This document shows, piece after piece, positions 17,975-26,658 of a stretch of 64,000 nucleotides of DNA. The notes under the pieces are model-generated. The model was not told the DNA's origin, made no database searches, and worked only from the letters and a program-made list of their open reading frames with translations. The number at the start of each line of letters is the position of its first letter. The first letter of the stretch is position 1. The stretch comes from JBHJHP01 sp042219855 (GTDB lineage: Bacteria > Bacteroidota > Bacteroidia > Bacteroidales > UBA5342), in assembly GCF_042219855.1 (NCBI RefSeq), contig NZ_JBHJHP010000007.1, forward strand, positions 220,617-284,616, in the 5' to 3' direction. Both the position numbers and the translations under genes were made by a program.

Positions 17975-17982
17975 CAAAAATA
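17975..17982 (-). promoter_or_regulatory. -7 box of the purC promoter
   Basis: On the minus strand TATTTTTG (plus-strand 17982 to 17975) matches TAnnTTTG, about 25 nt before the purC start. No clear -33 TTTG is visible. Confidence 0.5.
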
Positions 17983-18141
17983 AAAAATTTTGATCTATGA
18001 TACGGGATTTTAATATGTATAAAATCTAAATAAATGTAAACTGTACTGTTAATTCCTGATGGAATCAATTCCTGAAATCTTTTCGGGATGAGTCAACTAA
18101 AGTGAAAAAATCTCACTATTTTTATAGAAAATAACACGAAT

Positions 18142-20160
18142 ATGCATACACCAGGCTTATTAAAACTCGATCCGTGGCTTGAACCGTTTACCGATACCAT
18201 TGTAAGACGTCATGAACGGGTCATATCAAAACGGCTTGAACTGATACAGAAATTTGGAAGCCTTCAAAACTGTGCGGCCTGGCATAACCTGCTGGGACTT
18301 CATCCCATGAATGACGGCTGGGTTTTCAGGGAATATGCCCCTAATGCCACCGGTATCTTTCTTATCGGAACCTTTAATAACTGGCAGGCTCTGGAGGAAT
18401 ACCAGATGAAAAACGTGGGAAACGGTATCTGGGAAATCATACTTGAAAAAGATCAACTAAACCATGGTGATTTATATAAAATGCTGGTCAGCTGGGATGG
18501 TGGACAGGCTGAACGACTACCTGCTTTTGCAAAACGTGTGGTTCAGGATGAAAATACATACATCTTCAGTGCGCAGGTATGGCAACCGGAGGACCGGTTT
18601 GAATTTACAGCTCCCCAGCCTTCTCTTAACGGCAAATCGCCATTTATATATGAGTGCCACATCGGAATGGCAACAGAAATGGAACGGGTTGGTTCATTTA
18701 ATGAATTCAGGGAAAAAACACTGCCCCGTATTGTTGATCTCGGATATAACGTGATACAGTTTATGGCCATCCAGGAGCATCCGTATTATGGTTCATTCGG
18801 ATACCATGTCAGCAACTTTTTTGCTGTTTCCAGCCGTTTTGGCACACCGGAGGAACTGAGACGGCTTATTGATGCCTGCCATGAAAACGGCATCCTGGTT
18901 ATCATGGATATTGTACACAGTCACGCGGTTAAAAATGAAAACGAAGGGATAGGCAAGCTTGACGGTTCAGGCAAACTCTATTTTCACGAAGATATAAACC
19001 GCAGGGAACACCCGGCATGGGATTCTCTCTGTTTCGACTACGGTAAAGAAGATACGATGCGTTTCCTGCTTTCCAACTGCCGTTACTGGATTGAGACCAT
19101 CGGTTTCGATGGATTCCGGTTCGATGGCGTAACCAGTATGCTTTATTACGATCATGGTCTTGGAAAAGCATTTACTTCATATGATGATTATTACAACGGA
19201 GGCCAGGATGAAGACGCCATTACTTATCTGGCTCTTGCCAATGAGCTGATCCATGAACTGAAACCGGAAGCTATAACTGTAGCAGAGGAAATGAGTGGTA
19301 TGCCGGGCCTGGCATATACAACAACCGAAGGCGGGATCGGGTTTGACTTCAGGCTGGCCATGGGAATTCCGGATTACTGGATCAAGATCATTAAGGAGGT
19401 TCAGGATGAAAACTGGAATGTTGGTGGCATCTTTCATGAGCTGACGAATCACCGGTCGGAAGAACAGACCATAAACTATGCTGAATCACATGACCAGGCC
19501 CTCGTAGGCGACAAAACCATTATATTCCGCCTTATCGATAAAGAGATGTACTGGCATATGCAGGTTTTTGACCAGAATCTGACCGTGGACCGTGGTTTAA
19601 CCCTGCATAAGATGATCCGGCTGATTACTGCATCAACAATCAATGGCGGTTATCTTAACTTCATGGGTAACGAGTTCGGCCATCCGGAATGGATCGATTT
19701 CCCGCGTGAAGGAAATAACTGGTCATTTAAATATGCCCGCAGGCAATGGAGTCTGGTGGATAATGAAAATCTGAAGTATAAATTCTTAAACGCATTTGAT
19801 AAGGCCATGATTCAGCTGCTGTCATCAGAAGATGATTTTGCAAATGCCTTTACTGGCGTACACAGCAGCAATGAAAAAGATCAGGTTCTGATATTTCAAC
19901 GCAAAGACCTGATTTTTGTCTTCAACTTCAATCCTAACCAATCCTTTACGGACTATGGGATACAGATTGATCCGGGACGCTACAAAATAATTCTGAACAC
20001 GGATTCGACGGAATTTGGTGGCTTTAACAGGATTGATGATAAAATGACCTATTACACTTCTGCGCCATCCAGACTGGAAAAGAAACACTGGCTACGTTTA
20101 TATATTCCATCACGCATAGCTTTTGTCATGAAGAGACAGGAAACAAAGAAACTGTTCTGA
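18142..20160 (+). CDS. glgB: 1,4-alpha-glucan branching enzyme, eukaryote-like GH13_8 type
   Basis: A protein of 672 residues with an N-terminal CBM48 (about 50-140: WVFREYAPNATGIFLIGTFNNW), a GH13 barrel and a C-terminal beta domain. The nucleophile is D328 in DGFRFDGVTSM, the acid/base E382 in VAEEMSG, and the third acid lies in NYAESHDQALVGDK. MGNEFGHPEWIDFPREGNNWS also marks the GH13_8 subfamily, closer to eukaryotic branching enzymes than to E. coli GlgB. It makes alpha-1,6 branches in glycogen. No other glycogen genes are adjacent. 192 nt separate it from divergent purC. Confidence 0.93.
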   Translation: MHTPGLLKLDPWLEPFTDTIVRRHERVISKRLELIQKFGSLQNCAAWHNLLGLHPMNDGWVFREYAPNATGIFLIGTFNNWQALEEYQMKNVGNGIWEIILEKDQLNHGDLYKMLVSWDGGQAERLPAFAKRVVQDENTYIFSAQVWQPEDRFEFTAPQPSLNGKSPFIYECHIGMATEMERVGSFNEFREKTLPRIVDLGYNVIQFMAIQEHPYYGSFGYHVSNFFAVSSRFGTPEELRRLIDACHENGILVIMDIVHSHAVKNENEGIGKLDGSGKLYFHEDINRREHPAWDSLCFDYGKEDTMRFLLSNCRYWIETIGFDGFRFDGVTSMLYYDHGLGKAFTSYDDYYNGGQDEDAITYLALANELIHELKPEAITVAEEMSGMPGLAYTTTEGGIGFDFRLAMGIPDYWIKIIKEVQDENWNVGGIFHELTNHRSEEQTINYAESHDQALVGDKTIIFRLIDKEMYWHMQVFDQNLTVDRGLTLHKMIRLITASTINGGYLNFMGNEFGHPEWIDFPREGNNWSFKYARRQWSLVDNENLKYKFLNAFDKAMIQLLSSEDDFANAFTGVHSSNEKDQVLIFQRKDLIFVFNFNPNQSFTDYGIQIDPGRYKIILNTDSTEFGGFNRIDDKMTYYTSAPSRLEKKHWLRLYIPSRIAFVMKRQETKKLF

Positions 20161-20163
20161 TAC

Positions 20164-20197
20164 AAAAAACCATCCGTCAGCCGGCGGATGGTTTTTT
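20164..20197. terminator. bidirectional intrinsic terminator between glgB and tyrA
   Basis: An A-run plus CCATCCG (20164-20176) pairs with CGGATGG plus a T-run (20185-20197) over an 8-nt loop. The A/T arms give U-tails in both directions. It overlaps the tyrA stop by one base. Confidence 0.92.
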
Positions 20198-20971
20198 GTG
20201 ATTAATATTATTCCGAACCTTTGACAGGAAGGCTTTCATCTTTTCAGAATCCTTATCTTTTATAATGTCAAGAAGATACCTGAGCTCCTTGCGAATATTT
20301 TCAACCTGTTCATAGGTATACTCATTGAACAGAATTTCGGATAACAGATAATCATCCTCCGAAAGCAATCCCTGGGCAATAGCCATGTGTTTTTTAAATG
20401 TGGTTCCCGGTGCCTCAATATTTTTCATACAGGCAGCAAAAACCAGCGTTGAAGAAAATGGTATTGACAGGGAGTATGCCGTAATCTCATCATGCTCTTT
20501 AAAGGTATACTCGTAAATTTTCAGGCGCAGACTTCCATAAAAATCCTTGAAAAAGGCCTTACCAAGATGATCTGATTCTGAAATGATTACTGCATTCTGT
20601 GTAGACAGATCCTGGATGTTGGCAAATGTTGGTCCAAACATCGGGTGCGTGGAAACAAACCTGAAACCTTTGTTTTTGTAGTAGTCTTTCAAACCGTTCT
20701 TCACAGATGCAATATCGGAAAGAATACAATTTTCAGGTAAATACGGAATCACTGTCTCAAACGCCTCAATGGTATACTTCAGGGTTACCGCGTTTATCAC
20801 CAGTTCCGGTTTAAAAGCCTCAATCTCTTCAGGATTGGTCATCCTGATTGTATTGAATACAAAACGTAGTTTTCTATGATCCGGGTCATAAATTGCCACT
20901 TCGTGATCGAAACAAAGACAATCGGTGATCCATGTGCCCATTTTCCCGGCACCCAGTACAAGGATTTTCAT
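20177..20971 (-). CDS. tyrA: prephenate dehydrogenase
   Basis: A 264-residue NAD(P)-dependent dehydrogenase. The Rossmann start is MKILVLGAGKMGTWITDCL, with the TyrA motifs CILSDIASVKNGL and VSTHPMFGPTFAN (catalytic His in the HPMFGP box). It converts prephenate to 4-hydroxyphenylpyruvate for tyrosine synthesis. Last gene of the leftward aromatic operon, 24 nt after the DAHP synthase/chorismate mutase gene. There is no fused chorismate mutase; that domain is carried by the neighbour. Confidence 0.92.
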   Translation of the reverse strand: MKILVLGAGKMGTWITDCLCFDHEVAIYDPDHRKLRFVFNTIRMTNPEEIEAFKPELVINAVTLKYTIEAFETVIPYLPENCILSDIASVKNGLKDYYKNKGFRFVSTHPMFGPTFANIQDLSTQNAVIISESDHLGKAFFKDFYGSLRLKIYEYTFKEHDEITAYSLSIPFSSTLVFAACMKNIEAPGTTFKKHMAIAQGLLSEDDYLLSEILFNEYTYEQVENIRKELRYLLDIIKDKDSEKMKAFLSKVRNNINHKKPSAG

Positions 20972-20995
20972 ATCGCTGAATGTTTTTTTATCGGA

Positions 20996-22066
20996 TTAGT
21001 CCTTTGCATTCATCACATCCACCTGATGACGGATGGATTCTTCGTGAATCCCTTTTAAGATCTTAATCATAAAATCGCTGCTCAGGCCAAGTTCACTCCC
21101 CTGCTCTACCCTTTTCTGAAGAATTTCATCATAACGCGTTGTTTGCAGGATTGTCATATTATTTTCTTTCTTAAACTGTCCTATTTCCCTTGATATCCGC
21201 ATACGTTTAGCCAGCACCTCCAGTAACTGATCATCCAGTTCATCGATATTGCGGCGTAGAATCGACAGATCCTCTGTGGTTTTTGTTGCATCACGCAATA
21301 CCAAATTGGAAATAATTTCGAATAAAGCCTCAGGCGTAACCTGCTGAGCGGCATCACTCAGTGCCTTTTCCGGACAGATATGACTTTCAATAATAAGCCC
21401 GTCAAAATTCAGGTCCATGGCCTGCTGTGATATCGGAGCAATCAGATCCCGTTTACCGCCAATATGACTCGGGTCACAAATAATAGGCAGTTCACGCACC
21501 TTACGGCGCAGTTCAATCGGGATATGCCATTGCGGAAGGTTTCTGTAGATGCGTTTGTCGTATGAGCTGAATCCACGATGTATGGCTCCCAATCGTTTAA
21601 TACCGGCCTGGTTAATGCGTTCCATGGCTCCGATCCATAACTCCACATCCGGATTTACCGGGTTCTTTACCAGTACAGGTATGTCAACTCCACTCAGGGC
21701 ATCGGCCACTTCCTGCACTGCAAAAGGGTTTGCAGATGTTCTGGCACCAACCCAAAGCACGTCGATTCCCTGCTTTAAAGCTTCGTAAACATGTTTGGCT
21801 GTTGCCACCTCTGTAGCCACATACATTCCGGTTTCCTCTTTTACATGTCTCAACCATTTCAGCCCTTTTTCCCCAACACCCTCAAACATGTTCGGACGCG
21901 TTCTTGGTTTCCAGATTCCGGCACGGTAGATCTGTACCCCTCTTGCTGCAAGTTCTTTTGCGGTTGCCATAACCTGATCTTCAGTCTCGGCACTGCAGGG
22001 CCCGGCAATAACCAACGGTCTTTCCGTATTCAGACCCGGTAATGTGAATTTTTCTAAGTCAAGCAT
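20996..22066 (-). CDS. bifunctional DAHP synthase / chorismate mutase (type II)
   Basis: A 356-residue fusion. Residues about 1-260 form a type I-beta (KDO8P synthase-like) DAHP synthase: VIAGPCSAETEDQ, GIWKPRTRPNMFEG, ICDPSHIGGKRD, GLIIESH. Residues about 270-350 form an AroQ chorismate mutase (LRRNIDELDDQLLEVLAKRMRISREIGQFKK). It thus catalyses both the first committed step of the shikimate pathway and the chorismate-to-prephenate step, a fusion well known in Bacteroidota. 11 nt after the aminotransferase, 24 nt before tyrA. Confidence 0.94.
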   Translation of the reverse strand: MLDLEKFTLPGLNTERPLVIAGPCSAETEDQVMATAKELAARGVQIYRAGIWKPRTRPNMFEGVGEKGLKWLRHVKEETGMYVATEVATAKHVYEALKQGIDVLWVGARTSANPFAVQEVADALSGVDIPVLVKNPVNPDVELWIGAMERINQAGIKRLGAIHRGFSSYDKRIYRNLPQWHIPIELRRKVRELPIICDPSHIGGKRDLIAPISQQAMDLNFDGLIIESHICPEKALSDAAQQVTPEALFEIISNLVLRDATKTTEDLSILRRNIDELDDQLLEVLAKRMRISREIGQFKKENNMTILQTTRYDEILQKRVEQGSELGLSSDFMIKILKGIHEESIRHQVDVMNAKD

Positions 22067-22077
22067 TTTATTTCTGT

Positions 22078-23235
22078 TTACATTTTTTCATTTATTCTTC
22101 TTAATGCCTCTTTCAGCATTTTCTCTGAGCTGCATAACGATATGCGTATGAATCTTTTCCCGTTTTCACCAAAAATGAATCCTGGTGTTATAAAAACATT
22201 TGCTTTCATAAGGATTGAATCCGAAAAATCAGCGACACATTCTATATGATCCGGAATTTTTGCCCATACAAACATCCCGGTTTGTTTCATATCATAACTG
22301 CATTCCAGCCTGTCCATAATAGCAAATGTCAGCTTCTTACGTTCCTGGTATGCGGCATTATTGGCGTCGTACCATGACCTAGGTGCTTTTAAGGCTTCGG
22401 CTGCTGCCAGCTGCAGGGGTTTATACATGCCAGAATCCACATTGCTTTTTACCCTGATGATATAGTTTATAATGTTTGCATCTGCAGCCGCCATCCCTAT
22501 ACGCCATCCGGCCATATTGTGACTTTTAGACATCGAATTCAGTTCAATACATACATCCTTAGCACCCTCAACTTCAAGAATACTCATCGGATGCTCATTA
22601 AGGATAAAGCTGTATGGATTATCATTTACAACCAGAATATTATTTCTTCTGGCAAAAGCAACAATGCTTTTAAACAATTCTTTTGTAGCCGGTGTACCGG
22701 TAGGCATATTCGGATAGTTGATCCACATGATCTTAACCTTTTCCACTCCATCCTGCTCCAGTTGATCCAGATCCGGAAACCACCCATTCTCTTCTTTCAG
22801 ATCATACGTTCTGATTTTAGCTCCAACCAGTTCACTCACCGAGCTGTACGTCGGATAACCCGGATCAGGAACCAGCACTTCATCGCCCGGATTCAGGAAA
22901 GCCAGTGAAATGTGCGTTATTCCTTCCTTACTTCCTATCAGGGGCAGGATTTCTGAATTCGGATCAAGCAAAACACCGTACCATGTTTTATACCATTCAG
23001 CAAAAGCCTTTCTGAGCTCCGGAATACCAATATAACTCTGATAGCCATGATCTCCGTCTTTTGAAGATGCTTTGTGCAGTGCTTCAATGGTTTCATCCGA
23101 AGGTGGCATATCCGGATTACCGATACCCAGATTCAGAATATCAATGCCTTCAGACCGCATTTTAGCAATCTCTTTCAGTTTAACTGAAAAGTAATACTCT
23201 TTTACGTTACTAATTCTTTCAGCTGGTGAAATCAT
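22078..23235 (-). CDS. class I/II aminotransferase, probable aromatic aminotransferase
   Basis: A 385-residue PLP enzyme: LNLGIGNPDMPPSDETI, VPDPGYPTY, IMWINYPNMPTGTPA, VVNDNPYSFIL, and the PLP lysine in LNSMSKSHNMAGWRIGMA, then FIRISLCSSE. The fold type I subgroup resembles LL-diaminopimelate and aspartate aminotransferases. Lying between pheA and the DAHP synthase/mutase, it most likely transaminates phenylpyruvate and hydroxyphenylpyruvate in the last step of Phe and Tyr synthesis. It overlaps the 3' end of pheA by 17 nt. Confidence 0.88.
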   Translation of the reverse strand: MISPAERISNVKEYYFSVKLKEIAKMRSEGIDILNLGIGNPDMPPSDETIEALHKASSKDGDHGYQSYIGIPELRKAFAEWYKTWYGVLLDPNSEILPLIGSKEGITHISLAFLNPGDEVLVPDPGYPTYSSVSELVGAKIRTYDLKEENGWFPDLDQLEQDGVEKVKIMWINYPNMPTGTPATKELFKSIVAFARRNNILVVNDNPYSFILNEHPMSILEVEGAKDVCIELNSMSKSHNMAGWRIGMAAADANIINYIIRVKSNVDSGMYKPLQLAAAEALKAPRSWYDANNAAYQERKKLTFAIMDRLECSYDMKQTGMFVWAKIPDHIECVADFSDSILMKANVFITPGFIFGENGKRFIRISLCSSEKMLKEALRRINEKM

Positions 23236-24088
23236 CGTGTGACTGTTTTCCTTGTTTATATTCTCCTAATATTTTCATGTTCTTTGTCAGCGGTTTTATG
23301 GCTTCCAGCGATTGCTGATAACGGATATAATCGTTGAACGTCAGATCCACATAAAACATGTATTCCCATTCACGGCCTAAGACCGGAAGACTCTGAATCT
23401 TGGTTAAGTTGATGCCATAGAACGAAAGGATGGTCAATACCTTGGAAAGGCTTCCCTCCTCATGCGGCAATGCAAAAACAACGGACGATTTGTTTACCAC
23501 TTCTTTTAACGCAAAATCGGCTGAAAGGTTCCACGGATCACCAATAATAAGAAAACGTGTAAAGTTTTTCTTATTGGTTTCGATGCTCTCTGCCAGGACA
23601 TTCAGCCCATAGGTTCTGGCCGCCAGATCACTGCAAATAGCAGCAGCCCCTAGCATTTTATCCGATGTCACATTCTTTGCACTCAGAGCGGTGTCGTCTG
23701 ATTCAATTAAGCGCATGGCAGGATACTGATCCAGGAAATCCTCACATTGCATCAAAGCCATTGGATGTGAATAAACTTCGCGAATATCCCCGATCTTCTG
23801 ACCGGGCAATGCACAAAGGTTGTGCTTAATCCTCAGTTTATATTCACCTATTATGCTGAAGTTTGACTCTCTGAGAAGATTGTAATTTGGGAGTAGACTG
23901 CCGGCAAGCGTATTTTCTATAGCGATTATACCATAAACAGAACCATCTTTTCTTAATGTATTGAAGACATCCTTAAATGTTATACAGGGAATTATATCCA
24001 CATCATCATTCTCGAAAAATGCCTTTGCTGCTATTTCGTGAAATGCTCCTGCGATTCCCTGAATGGCTACCTGTTTTGTCTTTACCAT
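23219..24088 (-). CDS. pheA: prephenate dehydratase with ACT domain
   Basis: A protein of 289 residues from ATG 24088. The catalytic domain (about 1-185) has VAIQGIAGAFHEIAAKAFF, GIIAIENTLAGSLLPNYNLL and the TRFLIIG motif. The C-terminal ACT domain (VVFALPHEEGSLSKVLTILSFYGINLTKIQSLP) binds Phe for feedback inhibition. It makes phenylpyruvate. An in-frame TTG (24118) lies in the T-run of the upstream terminator and is rejected as a start. First structural gene of the aromatic operon, directly behind the leader peptide and terminator, so it appears regulated both by attenuation and allosterically. Confidence 0.95.
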   Translation of the reverse strand: MVKTKQVAIQGIAGAFHEIAAKAFFENDDVDIIPCITFKDVFNTLRKDGSVYGIIAIENTLAGSLLPNYNLLRESNFSIIGEYKLRIKHNLCALPGQKIGDIREVYSHPMALMQCEDFLDQYPAMRLIESDDTALSAKNVTSDKMLGAAAICSDLAARTYGLNVLAESIETNKKNFTRFLIIGDPWNLSADFALKEVVNKSSVVFALPHEEGSLSKVLTILSFYGINLTKIQSLPVLGREWEYMFYVDLTFNDYIRYQQSLEAIKPLTKNMKILGEYKQGKQSHDDFTS

Positions 24089-24116
24089 CGTAATATTTTT
24101 ATCTTTTGATGTTACC

Positions 24117-24145
24117 AAAAAAAAATCCCGCTTTTCAGCGGGATT
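24117..24145 (-). terminator. attenuator terminator in the pheA leader
   Basis: On the minus strand AATCCCGC (24145-24138), loop TGAAAA, GCGGGATT (24131-24124), then T continuing to 24117, ending 28 nt before the pheA ATG. It stands between the operon promoter and the first gene, so it must be bypassed for expression. The 5' arm can instead pair with an identical GCGGGATT at 24189-24182 in the leader peptide gene. Confidence 0.93.
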
Positions 24146-24168
24146 CTGTATTATAATATATGTTCATT

Positions 24169-24243
24169 TCATTGCATACAAAATCCCGCCACCTTTTTAA
24201 AGTAGAAATAAAAGAAAAAGCTAAAAAAGTAACCGGATTTCAT
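24169..24243 (-). CDS. Phe/Tyr-rich leader peptide of the aromatic operon
   Basis: A 24-codon reading frame beginning MKSGYFFSFFFYFYFKK and ending CMQ-stop. Of residues 5-15, ten are Phe or Tyr: eight Phe in the whole peptide and three Tyr. This is the composition of an attenuation leader for a Phe/Tyr operon. AAGGA ends 1 nt before the ATG. The promoter lies just upstream and a terminator just downstream. Codons 18-21 contain GCGGGATT (24189-24182), which is identical to the 3' arm of the terminator and can capture its 5' arm when a ribosome stalls upstream. The peptide is inferred; composition, position and RNA elements agree. Confidence 0.88.
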   Translation of the reverse strand: MKSGYFFSFFFYFYFKKVAGFCMQ

Positions 24244-24262
24244 TTCCTTAATTTTGTTTGCG

Positions 24263-24291
24263 CAAATATAACCAATTTTTAATTGATCAAA
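24263..24291 (-). promoter_or_regulatory. sigma-A promoter of the aromatic amino acid operon
   Basis: On the minus strand TTTG (24291-24288), a 17-nt spacer and TATATTTG (24270-24263). A second TTTG sits 6 nt further up. Transcription would begin near 24257, about 15 nt before the leader peptide ATG. Confidence 0.8.
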
Positions 24292-24361
24292 CACAAATGC
24301 ATTAAAAATGTGAGTTTTTGCTTAAAATCTTTAATTAATGTAAACATTATACGTTGAAATT

Positions 24362-25300
24362 CTAATGATTTATTACCAAAGGATGAACCGAAATTCCCCG
24401 TACACTTTTAATCGTTACCAGGTATAAACCATCAGGTATTTCACTCACATTGATTTCCTTATCTACACTTGAATATGATTTTATCACGCTTCCTTTCAGT
24501 GAAATCAAGGTCACGCAAATAATCTCATCTTCGGTATTGAACCTGACAAAATCCGTAGCAGGATTGGGATAAAGTCCGACACCCGCTGTTTCAGGATTAT
24601 TGATGCTGTTTGCCCCTGCATAAAACGAATCACTCCACACCTCACTCAAAATGCCATCTGTATTCTGAACCCAGACATGTAAGGTGTGATCACCCTTAGA
24701 AAGCGAACTGACATCAATATCAAAATCCTTATCCAGTTCCCATATTTCCTGATCAAGATCAATCTTAAACAATACCTCCTGGTCATCAAATGAATAAAGA
24801 ATGGCATTTAGTTTCGGCGTCATCGTTTTATAAAATGGATGCCGGAATGTTTCGCCCCAGGATCCTTCATCTTTTGACCTGTAAAACAAAACATGATAGC
24901 CAGGATTAATATCTGAAAGCGGGATCACTGTATGCATATCTGCAACATCACTGGATCCATTAAACAAGCTGATTCCGTTTCCATAACCAGGATCGGAATC
25001 AATAAAATACTCCGCCCGGGTTATACTCTGAGAAGGAACGGATACAAATACATTCTGATAAAACGTCTGACCCCAACCGTTTACATCATCCTTCAACCGG
25101 TAATACAACGTATGGAATCCCGGAGTAACTGTCTCAAGCGAAAGTTCCGAAACCAGGGTCAGCGATTCACTTGGTGTAAACCCCATTAAATAGCCATTTC
25201 CATATCCCGGATCATTATCTACAAAAAACTCTCCCTGTGTCAGTGTTTGTCCAAAACACAACAACGGGAATACCAGAAAAATCAAACATAACTTTTTCAT
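24362..25300 (-). CDS. T9SS-sorted secreted protein with FVDNDPGYGNG repeats
   Basis: A 312-residue protein with a signal peptide (cut after CFG). Two copies of a repeat follow, centred on EFFVDNDPGYGNG (about residue 24) and EYFIDSDPGYGNG (about 98). Each runs into a strand-rich stretch PGFHTLYYRLKDDVNGWGQTF / PGYHVLFYRSKDEGSWGETF. A third, degenerate unit follows. The last ~75 residues (GLYPNPATDFVRFN to LYLVTIKS) are a T9SS type A sorting domain. So it is exported across the outer membrane and probably anchored. Binding target unknown. It follows the beta-helix gene by 5 nt. Confidence 0.82.
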   Translation of the reverse strand: MKKLCLIFLVFPLLCFGQTLTQGEFFVDNDPGYGNGYLMGFTPSESLTLVSELSLETVTPGFHTLYYRLKDDVNGWGQTFYQNVFVSVPSQSITRAEYFIDSDPGYGNGISLFNGSSDVADMHTVIPLSDINPGYHVLFYRSKDEGSWGETFRHPFYKTMTPKLNAILYSFDDQEVLFKIDLDQEIWELDKDFDIDVSSLSKGDHTLHVWVQNTDGILSEVWSDSFYAGANSINNPETAGVGLYPNPATDFVRFNTEDEIICVTLISLKGSVIKSYSSVDKEINVSEIPDGLYLVTIKSVRGISVHPLVINH

Positions 25301-25305
25301 AGTGC

Positions 25306-26280
25306 TTATTTTTGACTTCTGGCGTTAATTTTTACTACCAAACTTCCGGTTGCTGTCGCCGGAATTTCAACATTATAAATAAACGGCATGGGGGGTAATC
25401 CTGATAAAATATAAGGATCATCTCCTCCGAATGCTCCACAGTCAGCACTACTTTCTCCTGCTTCTTTAGCCACCGATGTTTCTGATAGCACAAATTCTCC
25501 GTCGGTGGATGTTTCGGCTGTAACAAAAATATCATCCCACGCTACATTACCAATATTACCTATACCAACTGGTGCATCATGAACTACCACATTATATTGA
25601 TATGTTGATCCGTCCCTTGCAACCAAATATGCCGAAACATTGTTTTTAATTACTGAATTATTAGCGTTTATATGCCCCCCGGACACATTATTTGTAATTG
25701 TAGCTGTAGTTTTATTATTGAAACCAATAACTGAGGTAACAATATTATTTGTTATTATTAAACCTGTGGCAAATAAGGTTTCTGAGCTCCATCGGGTATC
25801 TATTTCTGCTAAATAATTTTTTGAGACTACTACATTTTGAACAGGTTTTTCATAACAGAAGGCAACTGAACCGTTAATACGGTTTCTTTCAATTATCAGG
25901 TCACTTGCATCTACTCTTAAAGCATCAAAGCCACCTAATATTGACATCCCCATAATAACCGATCCCCTGCCTGCAGAATCAATATAAAGGACACCAAGTT
26001 CAGCCGGAAGAATATTATCGTTACCAATTTCATTTTCACCTAAAAAGTAACCGGGACCAATAATTATAAGCTTTTTAGATAAAGTATCTTCATCACCATA
26101 GGCTAAATTTGAACCTTCAAACATAAGAGTATCACCCGGTGATGCAGCGTCGTGAGCTGCTTTAAATGTTGTGAAGTCAGCATCAATTCCGGCGGTATTA
26201 TTAACGCGCCATTTGGTGCCATAAGAATGCGTTAAAAAAATAAATGAAAAAATAAATGAAGTAAAAAACAGTCTTTTCAT
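25306..26280 (-). CDS. secreted right-handed beta-helix (pectate lyase-like) protein
   Basis: A 324-residue protein with a signal peptide (about 1-21, cut near SYG). It begins WRVNNTAGIDADFTTFKAAHDAASPGDTLMFEGS, the usual entry to surface-exposed parallel beta-helix proteins. Asn-rich rungs follow (LIIERNRINGSVAF, NVVVSKNYLAEI, LIITNNIVTSVIGFNNKTTATITNNVSGGHINANNSVIKNNVSAYL). There is no catalytic motif I can name, so it may bind a polysaccharide or be an adhesin. It has no obvious sorting domain of its own; the T9SS protein behind it in the same transcript may be its partner. Confidence 0.75.
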   Translation of the reverse strand: MKRLFFTSFIFSFIFLTHSYGTKWRVNNTAGIDADFTTFKAAHDAASPGDTLMFEGSNLAYGDEDTLSKKLIIIGPGYFLGENEIGNDNILPAELGVLYIDSAGRGSVIMGMSILGGFDALRVDASDLIIERNRINGSVAFCYEKPVQNVVVSKNYLAEIDTRWSSETLFATGLIITNNIVTSVIGFNNKTTATITNNVSGGHINANNSVIKNNVSAYLVARDGSTYQYNVVVHDAPVGIGNIGNVAWDDIFVTAETSTDGEFVLSETSVAKEAGESSADCGAFGGDDPYILSGLPPMPFIYNVEIPATATGSLVVKINARSQK

Positions 26281-26521
26281 GATGTCATAATTTTTAGAGA
26301 GTTAAACGTATATTTTCATACCCGGAAGGCATGTATAAATCCAAAATGCGAATTTGATTAAACAGTAACTGAGGAGCTTAAATATACAAACTTAAAAGAG
26401 ATATGTCCATTAACTAAACCTGAATTTTCAATTATTTTTTCACACCTCAACTTGTAGCATTTTTTTTGGTAGGCTGAATTTGATGTTCTAATCTAAAAGC
26501 AGAATAACTACGACAATCAGA
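26281..26521. other. AT-rich intergenic region
   Basis: Spacer between the beta-helix gene and the GIY-YIG repeat array. Homology to the 337-bp repeat stops at about 26545. I see no gene or convincing promoter in it. Confidence 0.4.
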
Positions 26522-26563
26522 TTAAACATGCAAATCCGAACAAGAAATGTAAGTGTAAAACAT
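26522..26563 (-). pseudogene. remnant of a third GIY-YIG gene copy
   Basis: The first six codons (MFYTYI) and the upstream hairpin are identical in kind to the two intact copies. The sequence then diverges into unrelated DNA with a stop at 26522. It marks the distal, broken edge of the tandem array. Confidence 0.75.
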
Positions 26564-26574
26564 GGTTTGCGTGT

Positions 26575-26608
26575 AAAAAAAAAACTTCACCTTTAGTTGT
26601 GAAGTTTT
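26575..26608 (-). terminator. hairpin of the GIY-YIG array, distal copy
   Basis: AAAACTTCAC (26581-26590) pairs with GTGAAGTTTT (26599-26608). On the minus strand a U-rich tail follows. Same hairpin as the tRNA-Val terminator, one array period further out. Confidence 0.8.
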
Positions 26609-26658
26609 GTGGGCGGTGATCCCGACAGGTTATGTCGGGAGAACTCCCCGACCCCTTG
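26609..26658 (-). repeat. tRNA-Val 3'-end-like segment at the end of GIY-YIG copy 2
   Basis: GTGGGCGGTGA (26609-26619) and CCCCGACCCCTTG (26646-26658) are identical to the acceptor and T-arm flank of tRNA-Val at 27283-27293 and 27305-27317. The 11-nt T-loop interval of the tRNA is replaced by 26 nt containing the inverted repeat CCCGAC/GTCGGG. It encodes the C-terminus of the GIY-YIG protein. Confidence 0.85.

Noticed and set aside
24089..24118. Upstream TTG start for pheA
   Set aside because: It falls in the T-run of the attenuator terminator; ATG 24088 begins the conserved N-terminus.
24169..24243. Alternative reading of the pheA leader as a T-box or riboswitch
   Set aside because: No T-box specifier stem or conserved T-box sequence is seen, and the Phe/Tyr-rich frame with a competing arm explains the layout better.
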